This document shows, one piece after another, positions 54,911-63,400 of a stretch of 64,000 nt of DNA; within the stretch, counting starts at the first letter, position 1; each line of letters opens with the position of its first letter. The position numbers and the translations under genes were made by a program. The notes under the pieces were generated by a model that ran no database searches, was not told the DNA's origin, and saw only the letters and a list, made by a program, of their open reading frames with translations. Source of the stretch: Polaribacter sp. (lineage in GTDB: Bacteria; Bacteroidota; Bacteroidia; Flavobacteriales; Flavobacteriaceae); NCBI GenBank assembly GCA_028343155.1, contig JAOLXX010000007.1, positions 1 through 64,000 of the forward strand. Reading direction: 5' to 3'.

Positions 54911-54952
54911 AAATTTCATTAAAGTTGTAAATATATACTTTATTTTTAGCAA

Positions 54953-55876
54953 ATGAAATGGAAAGATGCAATTAACGATTTTCAATTATTTTTAAAAATA
55001 GAAAGAGGGTTGTCTCAAAACACGATTGTTAGTTATACCAGAGATTTAAAAAAACTCACTTCTTTTCTTGATGAAAATGAAATCATCCTTACGCCTATTA
55101 ATATTGATGACGAATTTATTCAGCAGTTTATTTACGATGTTGCAAAAAAAATAAACCCTAAAAGTCAAGCAAGAATTATTTCTGGTTTGCGGAGCTTTTT
55201 TGACTATTTAATATTTGAAGATTATAGAAAAAACAATCCTACAGATTTAATAGAAGCTCCGAAAATTGGAAGAAAATTACCAGACACACTCTCTGAAGAC
55301 GAAATTAATGAACTGATTGCTGCCATTGACCTAAGTAATCCGCAGGGAGAAAGAAACCGTACCATTATAGAAACGATGTATAGTTGTGGTTTGCGTGTTA
55401 GTGAACTCATCACGATAAAAATTTCCGATTTATTTTTTGATGAGGGTTTCATACGAGTCATTGGTAAAGGCAACAAACAACGCTTTGTTCCTATTCATTT
55501 TAACGCACAAAAATACATTTTGTCATACATAAAAGACATTCGAATTCATATCAACCCAGTAAAAGGTTTTGAAGATACTATTTTCTTAAATAGACGTGGC
55601 AAAGGGTTGACCAGACAAATGGTCTTTATCATTTTGAAAGATTTAGCAATTAAAATTAATTTAAAGAAGAAAATAAGCCCACATACTTTAAGACATTCTT
55701 TTGCCACACACTTATTAAAAAATGGAGCTGATTTAAGAGCCATTCAGCAAATGTTAGGACATGAAAGCATAACAACGACAGAAATATATGTTCATTTAGA
55801 TAAAAGCTATCTAAAAGAAGTTGTAGAATTAAGTCACCCAAGAAGTGATTTAAATCTATCCGAAGAAGAGAATTAA
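54953..55876 (+). CDS. xerD: Site-specific tyrosine recombinase XerD
   Basis: Resolves chromosome dimers at dif together with its partner or alone. The 307-residue product has a core-binding N-terminal domain (about 1-90) and a catalytic domain with Arg148 in CGLRVSEL, Lys172 in IGKGNKQR, His244 and Arg247 in PHTLRHSFATHLL, His270 in MLGHESI and the nucleophile Tyr279 in TEIYVHLD. The chromosomal location among housekeeping genes and the lack of att sites or mobile genes favour XerD over a phage integrase. A TATTTTTA box ends 4 bases before the ATG. Confidence 0.94.
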   Translation: MKWKDAINDFQLFLKIERGLSQNTIVSYTRDLKKLTSFLDENEIILTPINIDDEFIQQFIYDVAKKINPKSQARIISGLRSFFDYLIFEDYRKNNPTDLIEAPKIGRKLPDTLSEDEINELIAAIDLSNPQGERNRTIIETMYSCGLRVSELITIKISDLFFDEGFIRVIGKGNKQRFVPIHFNAQKYILSYIKDIRIHINPVKGFEDTIFLNRRGKGLTRQMVFIILKDLAIKINLKKKISPHTLRHSFATHLLKNGADLRAIQQMLGHESITTTEIYVHLDKSYLKEVVELSHPRSDLNLSEEEN

Positions 55877-55932
55877 AAAGTCTTAAAAACGTATTCTATT
55901 TGAACTAATAGAGAGAAAATAAATTTATAAAA

Positions 55933-55962
55933 AAAATCCTACTATAAATATAGCAGGATTTT
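55933..55962. terminator. Hairpin terminator between convergent xerD and rny
   Basis: AAAATCCT at 55933-55940 pairs with AGGATTTT at 55955-55962; the inner part continues as CTA/TAG after one A-C mismatch. A and T runs flank it. It lies 57 bases past the xerD stop and 78 bases past the rny stop on the other strand. Confidence 0.7.
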
Positions 55963-56039
55963 AAGAATAAGTTAATCACATAAAGGTGATTTTTTTTAAG
56001 TTTATAGGAAGCTAAAATGGAAAGCGTAAAGTTGAACTT

Positions 56040-57608
56040 TTACTTTGCTACATTTACTGCCCTAGTTTCTCTAATTACTGTCACTTTTACTTGACCAGGG
56101 TAGGTCATATCATTCTGTATTTTTTGAGAAATACTAAATGATAAGTCAGCAGCTTTGGTGTCATTCACTTTACCACTTTCTACCATGACACGTAATTCTC
56201 GTCCTGCTTGAATAGCATAGGCTTTTTGAACCCCTGGAAATCCGAATGCGATGTTTTCTAAATCTTTTAAACGTTGAATATAGGAATCTAAAACCTGACG
56301 TCTTGCGCCTGGTCTTGCTCCAGAAATAGCATCACAAACCTGTACAATTGGAGCGATTAACGTTTTCATTTCAATTTCATCATGGTGTGCTCCAATAGCA
56401 TTACAAACATCTGGTTTTTCACCGTATTTTTCTGCCCATTCCATTCCTAGTAATGCGTGCGGAAGTTCGCTTTCTGCTTCTGGTACTTTACCAATATCAT
56501 GCAATAAACCCGCACGTTTTGCAACTTTAGAATTCAAACCCATTTCTGCAGCCATAATCCCACATAAATTAGAAACTTCCCTAGAGTGTTGTAATAAATT
56601 TTGTCCATAAGAAGAACGATATTTCATTCTACCTACTGCTTTTACTAATTCAGGGTGTAAACCATGAATACCTAAATCGATTACGGTTCTTTTACCAACC
56701 TCTATAATTTCTTGGGTAATTTGTTTTTCTGTTTTAGCAACAACTTCTTCAATTCTAGCTGGGTGTATTCGTCCATCTGTAACTAACTTATGAAGTGACA
56801 AGCGAGCAATTTCTCTTCGAATAGGATCAAAACAAGAAAGAATAATAGCATCTGGGGTATCATCCACTATAATTTCCACACCAGTGGCTGCTTCTATAGC
56901 TCTAATATTACGTCCTTCTCTACCGATAATTCTTCCTTTGACATCATCAGACTCTAAGTTAAATACAGACACACAATTTTCTACAGCCTGTTCTACTCCA
57001 ACTCTTTGAATCGTCCCTAAAACTACTTTTCTAGCTTCTTGTTCTGCTGTTAATTTAGCTTCCTCAATAGATGTTTGTACATAGGCCATTGCTTCTGTTT
57101 TCGCTTCATCTTTTAGTGAACTAACCAATTCTACTTTGGCTTCATCTGCAGACAAACCAGAAATTTGCTCTAGCAGATCTACATGACGCTTGTGCATTAC
57201 TCCAAGTTCCGTTTCTTTCTTTTCTAAAAAGTCTAACTTTTTACTGTAATCGTTTTCTTTTTGTTCTAAAGAACTGTTAAGACGTTTGTTTTTGTCTAAT
57301 TCAGATGCCACTTGAGACTCTCTATCTCTTATGCGTTTTTCAACATCAGAAATCTTCTTTTCTCTGGTAATAACTACTTTTTCATGCTCAGATTTAAGTT
57401 CAATAAACTTTTCTTTCGCTTGTAATATTTTATCTTTTTTAATAGCATCTGCATCTATTTTTGCCTCTTTTAAAATTGTAGCGGCTTCTTTTCTAGTGGC
57501 GTTAAGCACGTTTTTACCTTTTGTTTTCTCCAAAGCTTTTGCAATTAAAAGTCCAACTGCAATTCCTATTACGACTCCCATAACAATGGGAAATATCATT
57601 CCATCCAT
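56040..57608 (-). CDS. rny: Ribonuclease Y
   Basis: Membrane-anchored endoribonuclease that starts mRNA decay. The 522-residue product has one N-terminal span (about 5-24), a long coiled coil (about 30-190), a KH domain with [22 protein letters not shown], and an HD domain with [13 protein letters not shown] and [12 protein letters not shown] holding the metal-binding His-Asp pair. The start at 57608 is the ATG of [11 protein letters not shown]. It is the last gene of the minus-strand run below the 6S-type RNA. Confidence 0.96.
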   Translation of the reverse strand: MDGMIFPIVMGVVIGIAVGLLIAKALEKTKGKNVLNATRKEAATILKEAKIDADAIKKDKILQAKEKFIELKSEHEKVVITREKKISDVEKRIRDRESQVASELDKNKRLNSSLEQKENDYSKKLDFLEKKETELGVMHKRHVDLLEQISGLSADEAKVELVSSLKDEAKTEAMAYVQTSIEEAKLTAEQEARKVVLGTIQRVGVEQAVENCVSVFNLESDDVKGRIIGREGRNIRAIEAATGVEIIVDDTPDAIILSCFDPIRREIARLSLHKLVTDGRIHPARIEEVVAKTEKQITQEIIEVGKRTVIDLGIHGLHPELVKAVGRMKYRSSYGQNLLQHSREVSNLCGIMAAEMGLNSKVAKRAGLLHDIGKVPEAESELPHALLGMEWAEKYGEKPDVCNAIGAHHDEIEMKTLIAPIVQVCDAISGARPGARRQVLDSYIQRLKDLENIAFGFPGVQKAYAIQAGRELRVMVESGKVNDTKAADLSFSISQKIQNDMTYPGQVKVTVIRETRAVNVAK

Positions 57609-57626
57609 AATTTAAATTTAGTATAT

Positions 57627-57815
57627 AAAAAAAGCCTACATTAGTTTGGTTTTTTAAACTCCATTATGGTTACTTATAGGACTAACTAACTGATCAAGGA
57701 TCCACTCAAAGAACTGAAACAAGTTCAGTACTAGGGGCATGCTTTTGCAGTTAAGACTCATCCTTCATAATTGAATCGTGTTGAGTTTAATAAACAATTT
57801 ACTAACGTAGGCAGT
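57627..57815 (-). ncRNA. ssrS: 6S RNA candidate
   Basis: The 234-base gap between zapA and rny folds, on the minus strand, like 6S RNA. The closing stem pairs 57812-57801 with 57645-57634 (12 bp with one G-U), a second 8-bp stem pairs 57790-57783 with 57661-57654, and a hairpin ACTGAA/TTCAGT (57729-57724 with 57718-57713) lies near the middle; the rest stays largely open. A seven-T run (57633-57627) follows the closing stem. The length of about 185 bases equals E. coli 6S RNA, whose gene also lies next to zapA. 6S RNA binds the housekeeping RNA polymerase and lowers its activity in stationary phase. The 5' end is approximate. Confidence 0.75.
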
Positions 57816-57842
57816 GTTTTGTTAATGTATATTTTAAAGAAC

Positions 57843-58133
57843 TTATTTTAAATGAGAATCAACTAAATTAGTTAACTCTTTTATTTTATCAACTACTTCT
57901 CTACTTGTCGAATCCTTTTCTAATGAAGAAATTTCTACTTTTGAGGCAAATTGCAATGCACACATTGCTAAAACATCTTGTTTATCGCTTACGGCATAAT
58001 TTTTTTCATAAGTAGCAATTAATTTATTAATAGCATTTGCAGCTTTTCGCATCCCTTCTTCTTCTTTCGTGTTATTAACACTTAAAGGATAAGTTCTACC
58101 AGCTATAATAATATTAATTTTAAGTATTCCCAC
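57843..58133 (-). CDS. zapA: Cell division protein ZapA
   Basis: Stabilises FtsZ filaments at the Z-ring. The 96-residue product has the ZapA layout: beta-rich start LKINIIIAGRTYPLSVNNTKEEEGMRKAA split over residues 3-31, then a long helix with INKLIATYEKNYAVSDKQDVLAMCALQFA and a C-terminal coiled part. It follows the coiled-coil gene after 13 bases and precedes the 6S-type RNA by about 28 bases. Confidence 0.9.
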   Translation of the reverse strand: MGILKINIIIAGRTYPLSVNNTKEEEGMRKAANAINKLIATYEKNYAVSDKQDVLAMCALQFASKVEISSLEKDSTSREVVDKIKELTNLVDSHLK

Positions 58134-58146
58134 AATTTAAAGAACT

Positions 58147-58437
58147 TTATTCATGTAACTGAATAATACATTTGTCGATTTCTCGAATTAAAGCATTTAT
58201 TTTGAGTTTCGTATCTCTTGTATTTGTACTACTGCCATCTATAGTTTTTGCAATTTTAAGCAAATCATATTGTTTTTTTTGTGCTGCTAATAATTGCTCT
58301 TTTTCTATGAGTTGATGCTGTAATTCATTTGTGTTTTGAAGCAATATTTCATTTTCACTCTTTAAAAATTCATAATTAAAAAGCAAGTTTTTTAACTTAT
58401 CTTGCAGTAAATGAATTGCTTCTATTGTATTACTCAT
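58147..58437 (-). CDS. Small coiled-coil protein upstream of zapA
   Basis: A 96-residue, almost wholly helical protein; residues 5-60 form a coiled coil with Leu at heptad positions (LLQDKLKNLLFNYEFLKSEN, LQHQLIEKEQLLAAQKKQYD). The C-terminus ends ALIREIDKCIIQLHE. It is 13 bases upstream of zapA and surely co-expressed with it. Size, fold and neighbour suggest a division-linked partner comparable to ZapB, but there is no direct sequence proof. Confidence 0.75.
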   Translation of the reverse strand: MSNTIEAIHLLQDKLKNLLFNYEFLKSENEILLQNTNELQHQLIEKEQLLAAQKKQYDLLKIAKTIDGSSTNTRDTKLKINALIREIDKCIIQLHE

Positions 58438-58585
58438 CTATACTTTTAGAAAATAACTATGCCTACAAAGTTAACATTCTGTTTCATACTTTACAACATT
58501 TTGTTGCTTTATTACTAATATGCTAAAAATTAAACATTTACTGAAAAGATGTTTTTCACTATTTTTACACAAAAATATTTCCAAT

Positions 58586-60289
58586 TTGAAACAACCATTT
58601 TTACTACTCCTATTTTTTACGTCTTTTTTAAGTTTTTCTCAAGAAGAATATCCTAAAAATTATTTTAGAAGTCCGTTAGAGATACCCACGGTTTTGGCAG
58701 GTACTTTTGGAGAATTAAGAAGTAATCATTTTCATTCTGGTATCGATATTAAAACACAAGGTAAAGAGGGTTTAAATATTTATGCTGCTGCAGATGGTTA
58801 CGTTTCAAGAATAAAAGTAGCTCAATTTGGTTTTGGAAAAGCAATATACATTACACATCCTAATGGTTATACTACCGTCTATGCCCATATAAGTCGGTTT
58901 GCTAATAAAATTGAAAAATATGTAAAAAAAATTCAATACAAGAAAGAGCGTTATCAAACAGGAAATTTATTTTTTAAAGAAGAAAAGTTTCCTATACAAA
59001 AAGGAGACATTATTGCTTTCACAGGTAATACAGGTAGTTCTAGCGCTCCACATCTGCATTATGAAATACGAAATACAGAAACAGAAAAGATTATTAATCC
59101 TTTGGCTTTTGGATTGCAAGTAGCTGATACAAAACCTCCCGTTTTTCAATCACTAAAAGTCTATCCTTTAAACAACAGTTCAAGAATTAATCATCAAAAT
59201 AAAAGCTATATTCTTCCAATAAAAAATATTATGAGAGGGGAATATCGCGTGGAGAGAATTTCTGCTGCTGGAACTATTGGCTTTGGAGTCCGTCTTTTTG
59301 ACAGACTTGATAAAGCTTCAAATAAAAACGGAATTTATAGTTTAGAAATGTTTGTAAATGGAAAACGTTTTTATTACCATGATGTAGAAAAATTTTCATT
59401 CTCAGAAAGCAAATTCATCAACTTACACATAGATTATCCACATTATAAAAAATATAAAAAACGATATCAAAAAACATTTAAAGAGACTAAAAACGAACTT
59501 TCTACTTATGAAAACTTAATCAATAATGGAAAAATAAACATTAAAAATGGACTGAGTTATACCCTAAAAATTATTGCAAAGGATTACAAAGGAAATACAA
59601 GCTCCCTAATAATACCTGTTTTAGGGAAAGAAAGCAATCCTATTTTTCAACAATCAAAAGACACCACTGAGTTTAAAATCATTGCTACCAATTTTCAGAA
59701 ATTTAAAAAAGAAAATGTTACGATTGCTTTTCCAAAAAACACTTTTTATGAAGATCTTTATTTAGATTTTAAAGTTGAAAAAGGGGTAGCAAAAATACAT
59801 ACACCTACCCTTCCTTTAAATAAAAGTTTTACGTTAACTTTTGATGTTTCTAACTATTCAGAAAATGAAAAACAGCAGTTATATATTGCTAATTTAGAGT
59901 CTCCAAAATATCCAAGTTTTCAAAATACTAGAAAAAAAGACAGTACATTTTACACGACAACAAAACAATTAGGAAATTATGCCTTGGTTGCAGATCTACA
60001 AAAACCTAAAATAAATTTACTTTTTATTAAAGACAAACAATGGATTTCTAAATATAAAACCCTAAAAGTAAAGATTTCTGATATTGGCACTGGCATAAAA
60101 GACTACAGAGCTACTATAGACGGGAAATGGATTTTAATGGAGTATAATCACAAAAAAAACATATTAACTTATAACTTTAGTGATAAAAAATTGGTGGGTA
60201 GCAAACATATCTTTAAAATTGTAGTCTCGGACAATGTTGGAAATACGAATACACTTTCTGCAACGTTCTTTAAGAAACAAGTAAACTAA
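58586..60289 (+). CDS. M23 family peptidoglycan metallopeptidase
   Basis: A 567-residue exported protein. With the TTG at 58586 it opens with a normal signal peptide (MKQPFLLLLFFTSFLSFSQ); the frame is open to an ATG at 58520, which would add 22 residues. The LytM-type domain lies at about 25-180: SNHFHSGIDIKT supplies the HxxxD zinc ligands and APHLHYEIRN the HxH ligands, so it is probably an active DD- or glycyl-glycine-type endopeptidase. The C-terminal 380 residues are beta-rich and uncharacterised. The stop is immediately followed by the receptor ATG. Confidence 0.88.
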   Translation: MKQPFLLLLFFTSFLSFSQEEYPKNYFRSPLEIPTVLAGTFGELRSNHFHSGIDIKTQGKEGLNIYAAADGYVSRIKVAQFGFGKAIYITHPNGYTTVYAHISRFANKIEKYVKKIQYKKERYQTGNLFFKEEKFPIQKGDIIAFTGNTGSSSAPHLHYEIRNTETEKIINPLAFGLQVADTKPPVFQSLKVYPLNNSSRINHQNKSYILPIKNIMRGEYRVERISAAGTIGFGVRLFDRLDKASNKNGIYSLEMFVNGKRFYYHDVEKFSFSESKFINLHIDYPHYKKYKKRYQKTFKETKNELSTYENLINNGKINIKNGLSYTLKIIAKDYKGNTSSLIIPVLGKESNPIFQQSKDTTEFKIIATNFQKFKKENVTIAFPKNTFYEDLYLDFKVEKGVAKIHTPTLPLNKSFTLTFDVSNYSENEKQQLYIANLESPKYPSFQNTRKKDSTFYTTTKQLGNYALVADLQKPKINLLFIKDKQWISKYKTLKVKISDIGTGIKDYRATIDGKWILMEYNHKKNILTYNFSDKKLVGSKHIFKIVVSDNVGNTNTLSATFFKKQVN

Positions 60290-62749
60290 ATGTACGTAAA
60301 AAAAGTCTTTCTATTTTTATTCATTCTTCCCCTTTTTGCTTTTGCTCAAAAGATGACAACCCTTAAGGGAACTGTTAAAAATAAAAACAAACAACCAATA
60401 GAGAATGTTTCCATTAGATATAATAATATTGGTACTACTACAGACAAAAACGGTAGGTACATCATTAGAGTTCCCTACAAAAAAGAAATTACATTAGTTT
60501 TTAGTCATATATCTTATAGCGTCTTTACTAAAAAACATACTGCAAACAATAGAAATGGTGTACGCCTTTCTGTTATTCTTACTCCGAAGACAGAAGAATT
60601 GGATCGAATCGTAATTCAAGACAATCGAAAAAAGTTACAAGGTCTAAAGGCGATTGATGTTAATGTCGTTAAAAATGTTATTGGTCCTAATGCAGGTGTA
60701 GAAAATATTTTAATGACATTACCTGGCGTAAATAATAACAACGAATTAAGTACGCAATACAATGTTAGAGGTGGTAATTTTGACGAAAACTTGGTGTATG
60801 TAAACGGAATTGAAATATACAGACCTTTTTTAATCCGATCTGGACAGCAAGAAGGGTTGAGTTTTATAAACCCTAGTATGGTTCAGAATATTAACTTTTC
60901 TGCTGGAGGTTTTCAAGCAAAATATGGAGACAAATTGTCTTCTGTTTTAGATATTACCTATAGAAAACCAACCGAAATTACAACCACTTTAGATCTAAGC
61001 CTTCTAGGGGGAAGTATCACCTTTGAAGCTCCTTTAATTGATGAAAAATTGACTGCTATAAGCAGTTTAAGATACAGAGACAATAGCCTTTTTGTCAATA
61101 GCAAACAGATTGAAACCAATTTTAGACCTCGTTTTATTGATTTTCAAACTTTTTTATCTTACAAAGCTTCTGACGATTTACAGTTTCACTTTTTAGGAAA
61201 TTTTTCTTTAAATGATTACAACTACACACCAATTTCAAGAAGAACTCGTTTTGGGACAGTTTCAGCCCCGCTAGAATTGACTGTATTTTATAGCGGAAAA
61301 GAGCAAGACAATTACCTCACCCTTTTTGGTGCATTTTCCACAGAATATAAAGTAAATAATTATTTGTCATTTACAGGAACCTTTTCTAGATACAATACAC
61401 AAGAAGAAGAGCATTATGACATTTCAGCAGCCTATAGTATCGGTGAAGTTGATGCTAATATTGGGTCTGAAAACTTTGGAAATGTGGATTTTTCCCAAGG
61501 GATTGGTTCTCAATTAAATCATGCTCGTAATGATTTAGATGCTTTGATTACAAATATGCAACTAAAAGGAACTTATAAGAAAAACAAATACCAAATAGAT
61601 TTCGGTGTAAAATACCAAAAAGAAGATGTTAGAGATCGTATTAGAGAATGGGAAATAATAGATTCTTTAGGATTTTCAATTAGACCTCCTAGTCATATTC
61701 GCAATAATGAACCTTATAATGATCCTGTAATTGGAGTAGCAATTACACCTTTTCAAAATATTAGAGGAGACAATGAAGTTCAAATAAATCGTATTTCTGG
61801 CTTTGTTCAATTAAACCATAAACATTTCTGGAACGACAATGAAATTTGGTATAGTATCGGTTTGAGAACACAAAACTGGAATGTTTCTTCTGATGGGAAC
61901 ACATCAAAAACACAAACGATTATTAGCCCCAGAGCTCAGTTTGCGATAAAACCCAACTGGAAAAAAGACATGTTATTTAGAATTTCTGGAGGATGGTATT
62001 CACAGCCACCCTCTTACAGAGAATTAAGAGACTCCAATGGAAATATAAATGGAGCTTTAAAAGCACAAAAATCCATTCACTACGTTGCTGGAATGGATTA
62101 TAGTTTTGAGATGTGGGAAAGGCCCTTTAAACTGACAACAGAAATTTATTATAAAGATTTATCTGATATAAATGCTTACACTATTGATAATGTAAGAATT
62201 AGATACAGAGCAGATAATAATACCACAGCATATGCTCAAGGCTTAGATGTTCGATTGAATGGAGAATTTGTTCCTGGAAGTGATAGTTGGGTAAGTCTTG
62301 GATACTTAAAAACAGAAGAAAACATCAATAATAGAGGCGCTATTTCGAGACCTTCTGACCAAAGAATAAAACTGGGTATTCTTTTTCAAGATTATGTTCC
62401 TAACATACCAAATTTAAAAGCATATTTAAACCTGGTTTACAATACAGGTGTCCCAGGAGGTTCTCCATCCTATGCAGATGTATACCAATATCAAGAACGT
62501 TTAAGAGATTACAAACGTGCTGATTTTGGTGTTTCTTATATTTTTACAGATGCAAAAAAAAAACACAAAATAGGATGGTTGTCTAAATTTAAAGAATTGA
62601 GTGTTGGTTTAGAATTATTTAATATGTTTGATATTCAAAACTCAATTACCAACACCTGGGTCAGAGATGTATATTCTAAAACACAGTTTGGAATTCCAAA
62701 CTTTTTGACTGGTAGAATATTGAATTTTAAAATTGAGATGAAGTTTTAA
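60290..62749 (+). CDS. TonB-dependent receptor with N-terminal carboxypeptidase-like domain
   Basis: An 819-residue outer-membrane protein: signal peptide (about 1-19), a CarboxypepD_reg-like domain (about 22-110, LKGTVKNKNKQPIENVSIRYN), a plug domain with NILMTLPGVNNNNELSTQYNVRGG and ENLVYVNGIEIYRPF, and a 22-strand barrel to the terminal aromatic strand NFKIEMKF. This is the energy-coupled uptake type; no SusD partner or ligand gene is adjacent, so the substrate is open. It starts directly after the M23 peptidase stop, which suggests one transcript. Confidence 0.9.
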   Translation: MYVKKVFLFLFILPLFAFAQKMTTLKGTVKNKNKQPIENVSIRYNNIGTTTDKNGRYIIRVPYKKEITLVFSHISYSVFTKKHTANNRNGVRLSVILTPKTEELDRIVIQDNRKKLQGLKAIDVNVVKNVIGPNAGVENILMTLPGVNNNNELSTQYNVRGGNFDENLVYVNGIEIYRPFLIRSGQQEGLSFINPSMVQNINFSAGGFQAKYGDKLSSVLDITYRKPTEITTTLDLSLLGGSITFEAPLIDEKLTAISSLRYRDNSLFVNSKQIETNFRPRFIDFQTFLSYKASDDLQFHFLGNFSLNDYNYTPISRRTRFGTVSAPLELTVFYSGKEQDNYLTLFGAFSTEYKVNNYLSFTGTFSRYNTQEEEHYDISAAYSIGEVDANIGSENFGNVDFSQGIGSQLNHARNDLDALITNMQLKGTYKKNKYQIDFGVKYQKEDVRDRIREWEIIDSLGFSIRPPSHIRNNEPYNDPVIGVAITPFQNIRGDNEVQINRISGFVQLNHKHFWNDNEIWYSIGLRTQNWNVSSDGNTSKTQTIISPRAQFAIKPNWKKDMLFRISGGWYSQPPSYRELRDSNGNINGALKAQKSIHYVAGMDYSFEMWERPFKLTTEIYYKDLSDINAYTIDNVRIRYRADNNTTAYAQGLDVRLNGEFVPGSDSWVSLGYLKTEENINNRGAISRPSDQRIKLGILFQDYVPNIPNLKAYLNLVYNTGVPGGSPSYADVYQYQERLRDYKRADFGVSYIFTDAKKKHKIGWLSKFKELSVGLELFNMFDIQNSITNTWVRDVYSKTQFGIPNFLTGRILNFKIEMKF

Positions 62750-62754
62750 TGAAT

Positions 62755-62784
62755 AAAAAAAACGAGCTGATCTAAATCAACTCG
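62755..62784 (-). terminator. Hairpin terminator for bcp
   Basis: On the minus strand CGAG-T-TGAT pairs with ATCA-G-CTCG (62784-62763, with a T-G pair and a four-base loop) and is followed by eight T. It is 30 bases past the bcp stop. On the plus strand the same hairpin has a C-A mismatch, so it suits bcp better than the receptor gene. Confidence 0.75.
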
Positions 62785-62814
62785 CCTACATTCTTTTTTA
62801 TTTAAACGAAAGTT

Positions 62815-63267
62815 TTACCCTAAAATTTGAGCTGTATGTGCTTTTGTTTTAACTTTTAATACAATATCTTCTATGATTCCATTTTCATCAATCACAAAAG
62901 TTGTTCTGTGAATTCCATCATATTCTTTACCCATAAACTTCTTTGGTCCCCAAACATTATAAGCTATTATGACAGATTTATCTTCATCTGCTAATAATGG
63001 AAATGGAAGTGCATGTTTATCAATCCAATTTTGCTGTTTTTTGGCAGTATCTGCACTTGCACCTAATACTTCATATCCTTTTGATAAAAAAGATTGGTAA
63101 TTGTCACGCAAATCACAAGCTTCGGCTGTACAACCAGGTGTACTTGCTCTTGGATAGAAGAATAACACTAGCTTCTTACCTGAATAATCTGTTAGTTTTA
63201 TCGTATTTCCTGCATTGTCTTTTGCTTCAAACGAAGGAGCCTTGTCCCCTATTTTTAATGATGTCAT
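62815..63267 (-). CDS. bcp: Thioredoxin-dependent thiol peroxidase (peroxiredoxin Q/Bcp)
   Basis: Reduces peroxides with electrons from thioredoxin. The 150-residue product has the AhpC/TSA fold; peroxidatic Cys46 and resolving Cys51 lie in STPGCTAEACDLRD, and the upstream KKLVLFFYPRAST and the later PLLADEDKSVI match the PrxQ group. Single gene with its own hairpin terminator. Confidence 0.95.
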   Translation of the reverse strand: MTSLKIGDKAPSFEAKDNAGNTIKLTDYSGKKLVLFFYPRASTPGCTAEACDLRDNYQSFLSKGYEVLGASADTAKKQQNWIDKHALPFPLLADEDKSVIIAYNVWGPKKFMGKEYDGIHRTTFVIDENGIIEDIVLKVKTKAHTAQILG

Positions 63268-63400
63268 ATTATGGCTTGGTTTTTAAAGTTTAAAAATACA
63301 ACGTTTATAGAGTTCTATCAAACTTAAATATAAAAAATAAAATTTAAATTGATAATTGTACTTACTACTTTTTTAACTTTACAAGTTTAAAACGCACTTT

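Noticed and set aside
54953-55876. Integrase of a genomic island
   Set aside because: The neighbours are core genes, no att-like repeats or cargo are seen, and the sequence is XerD-like.
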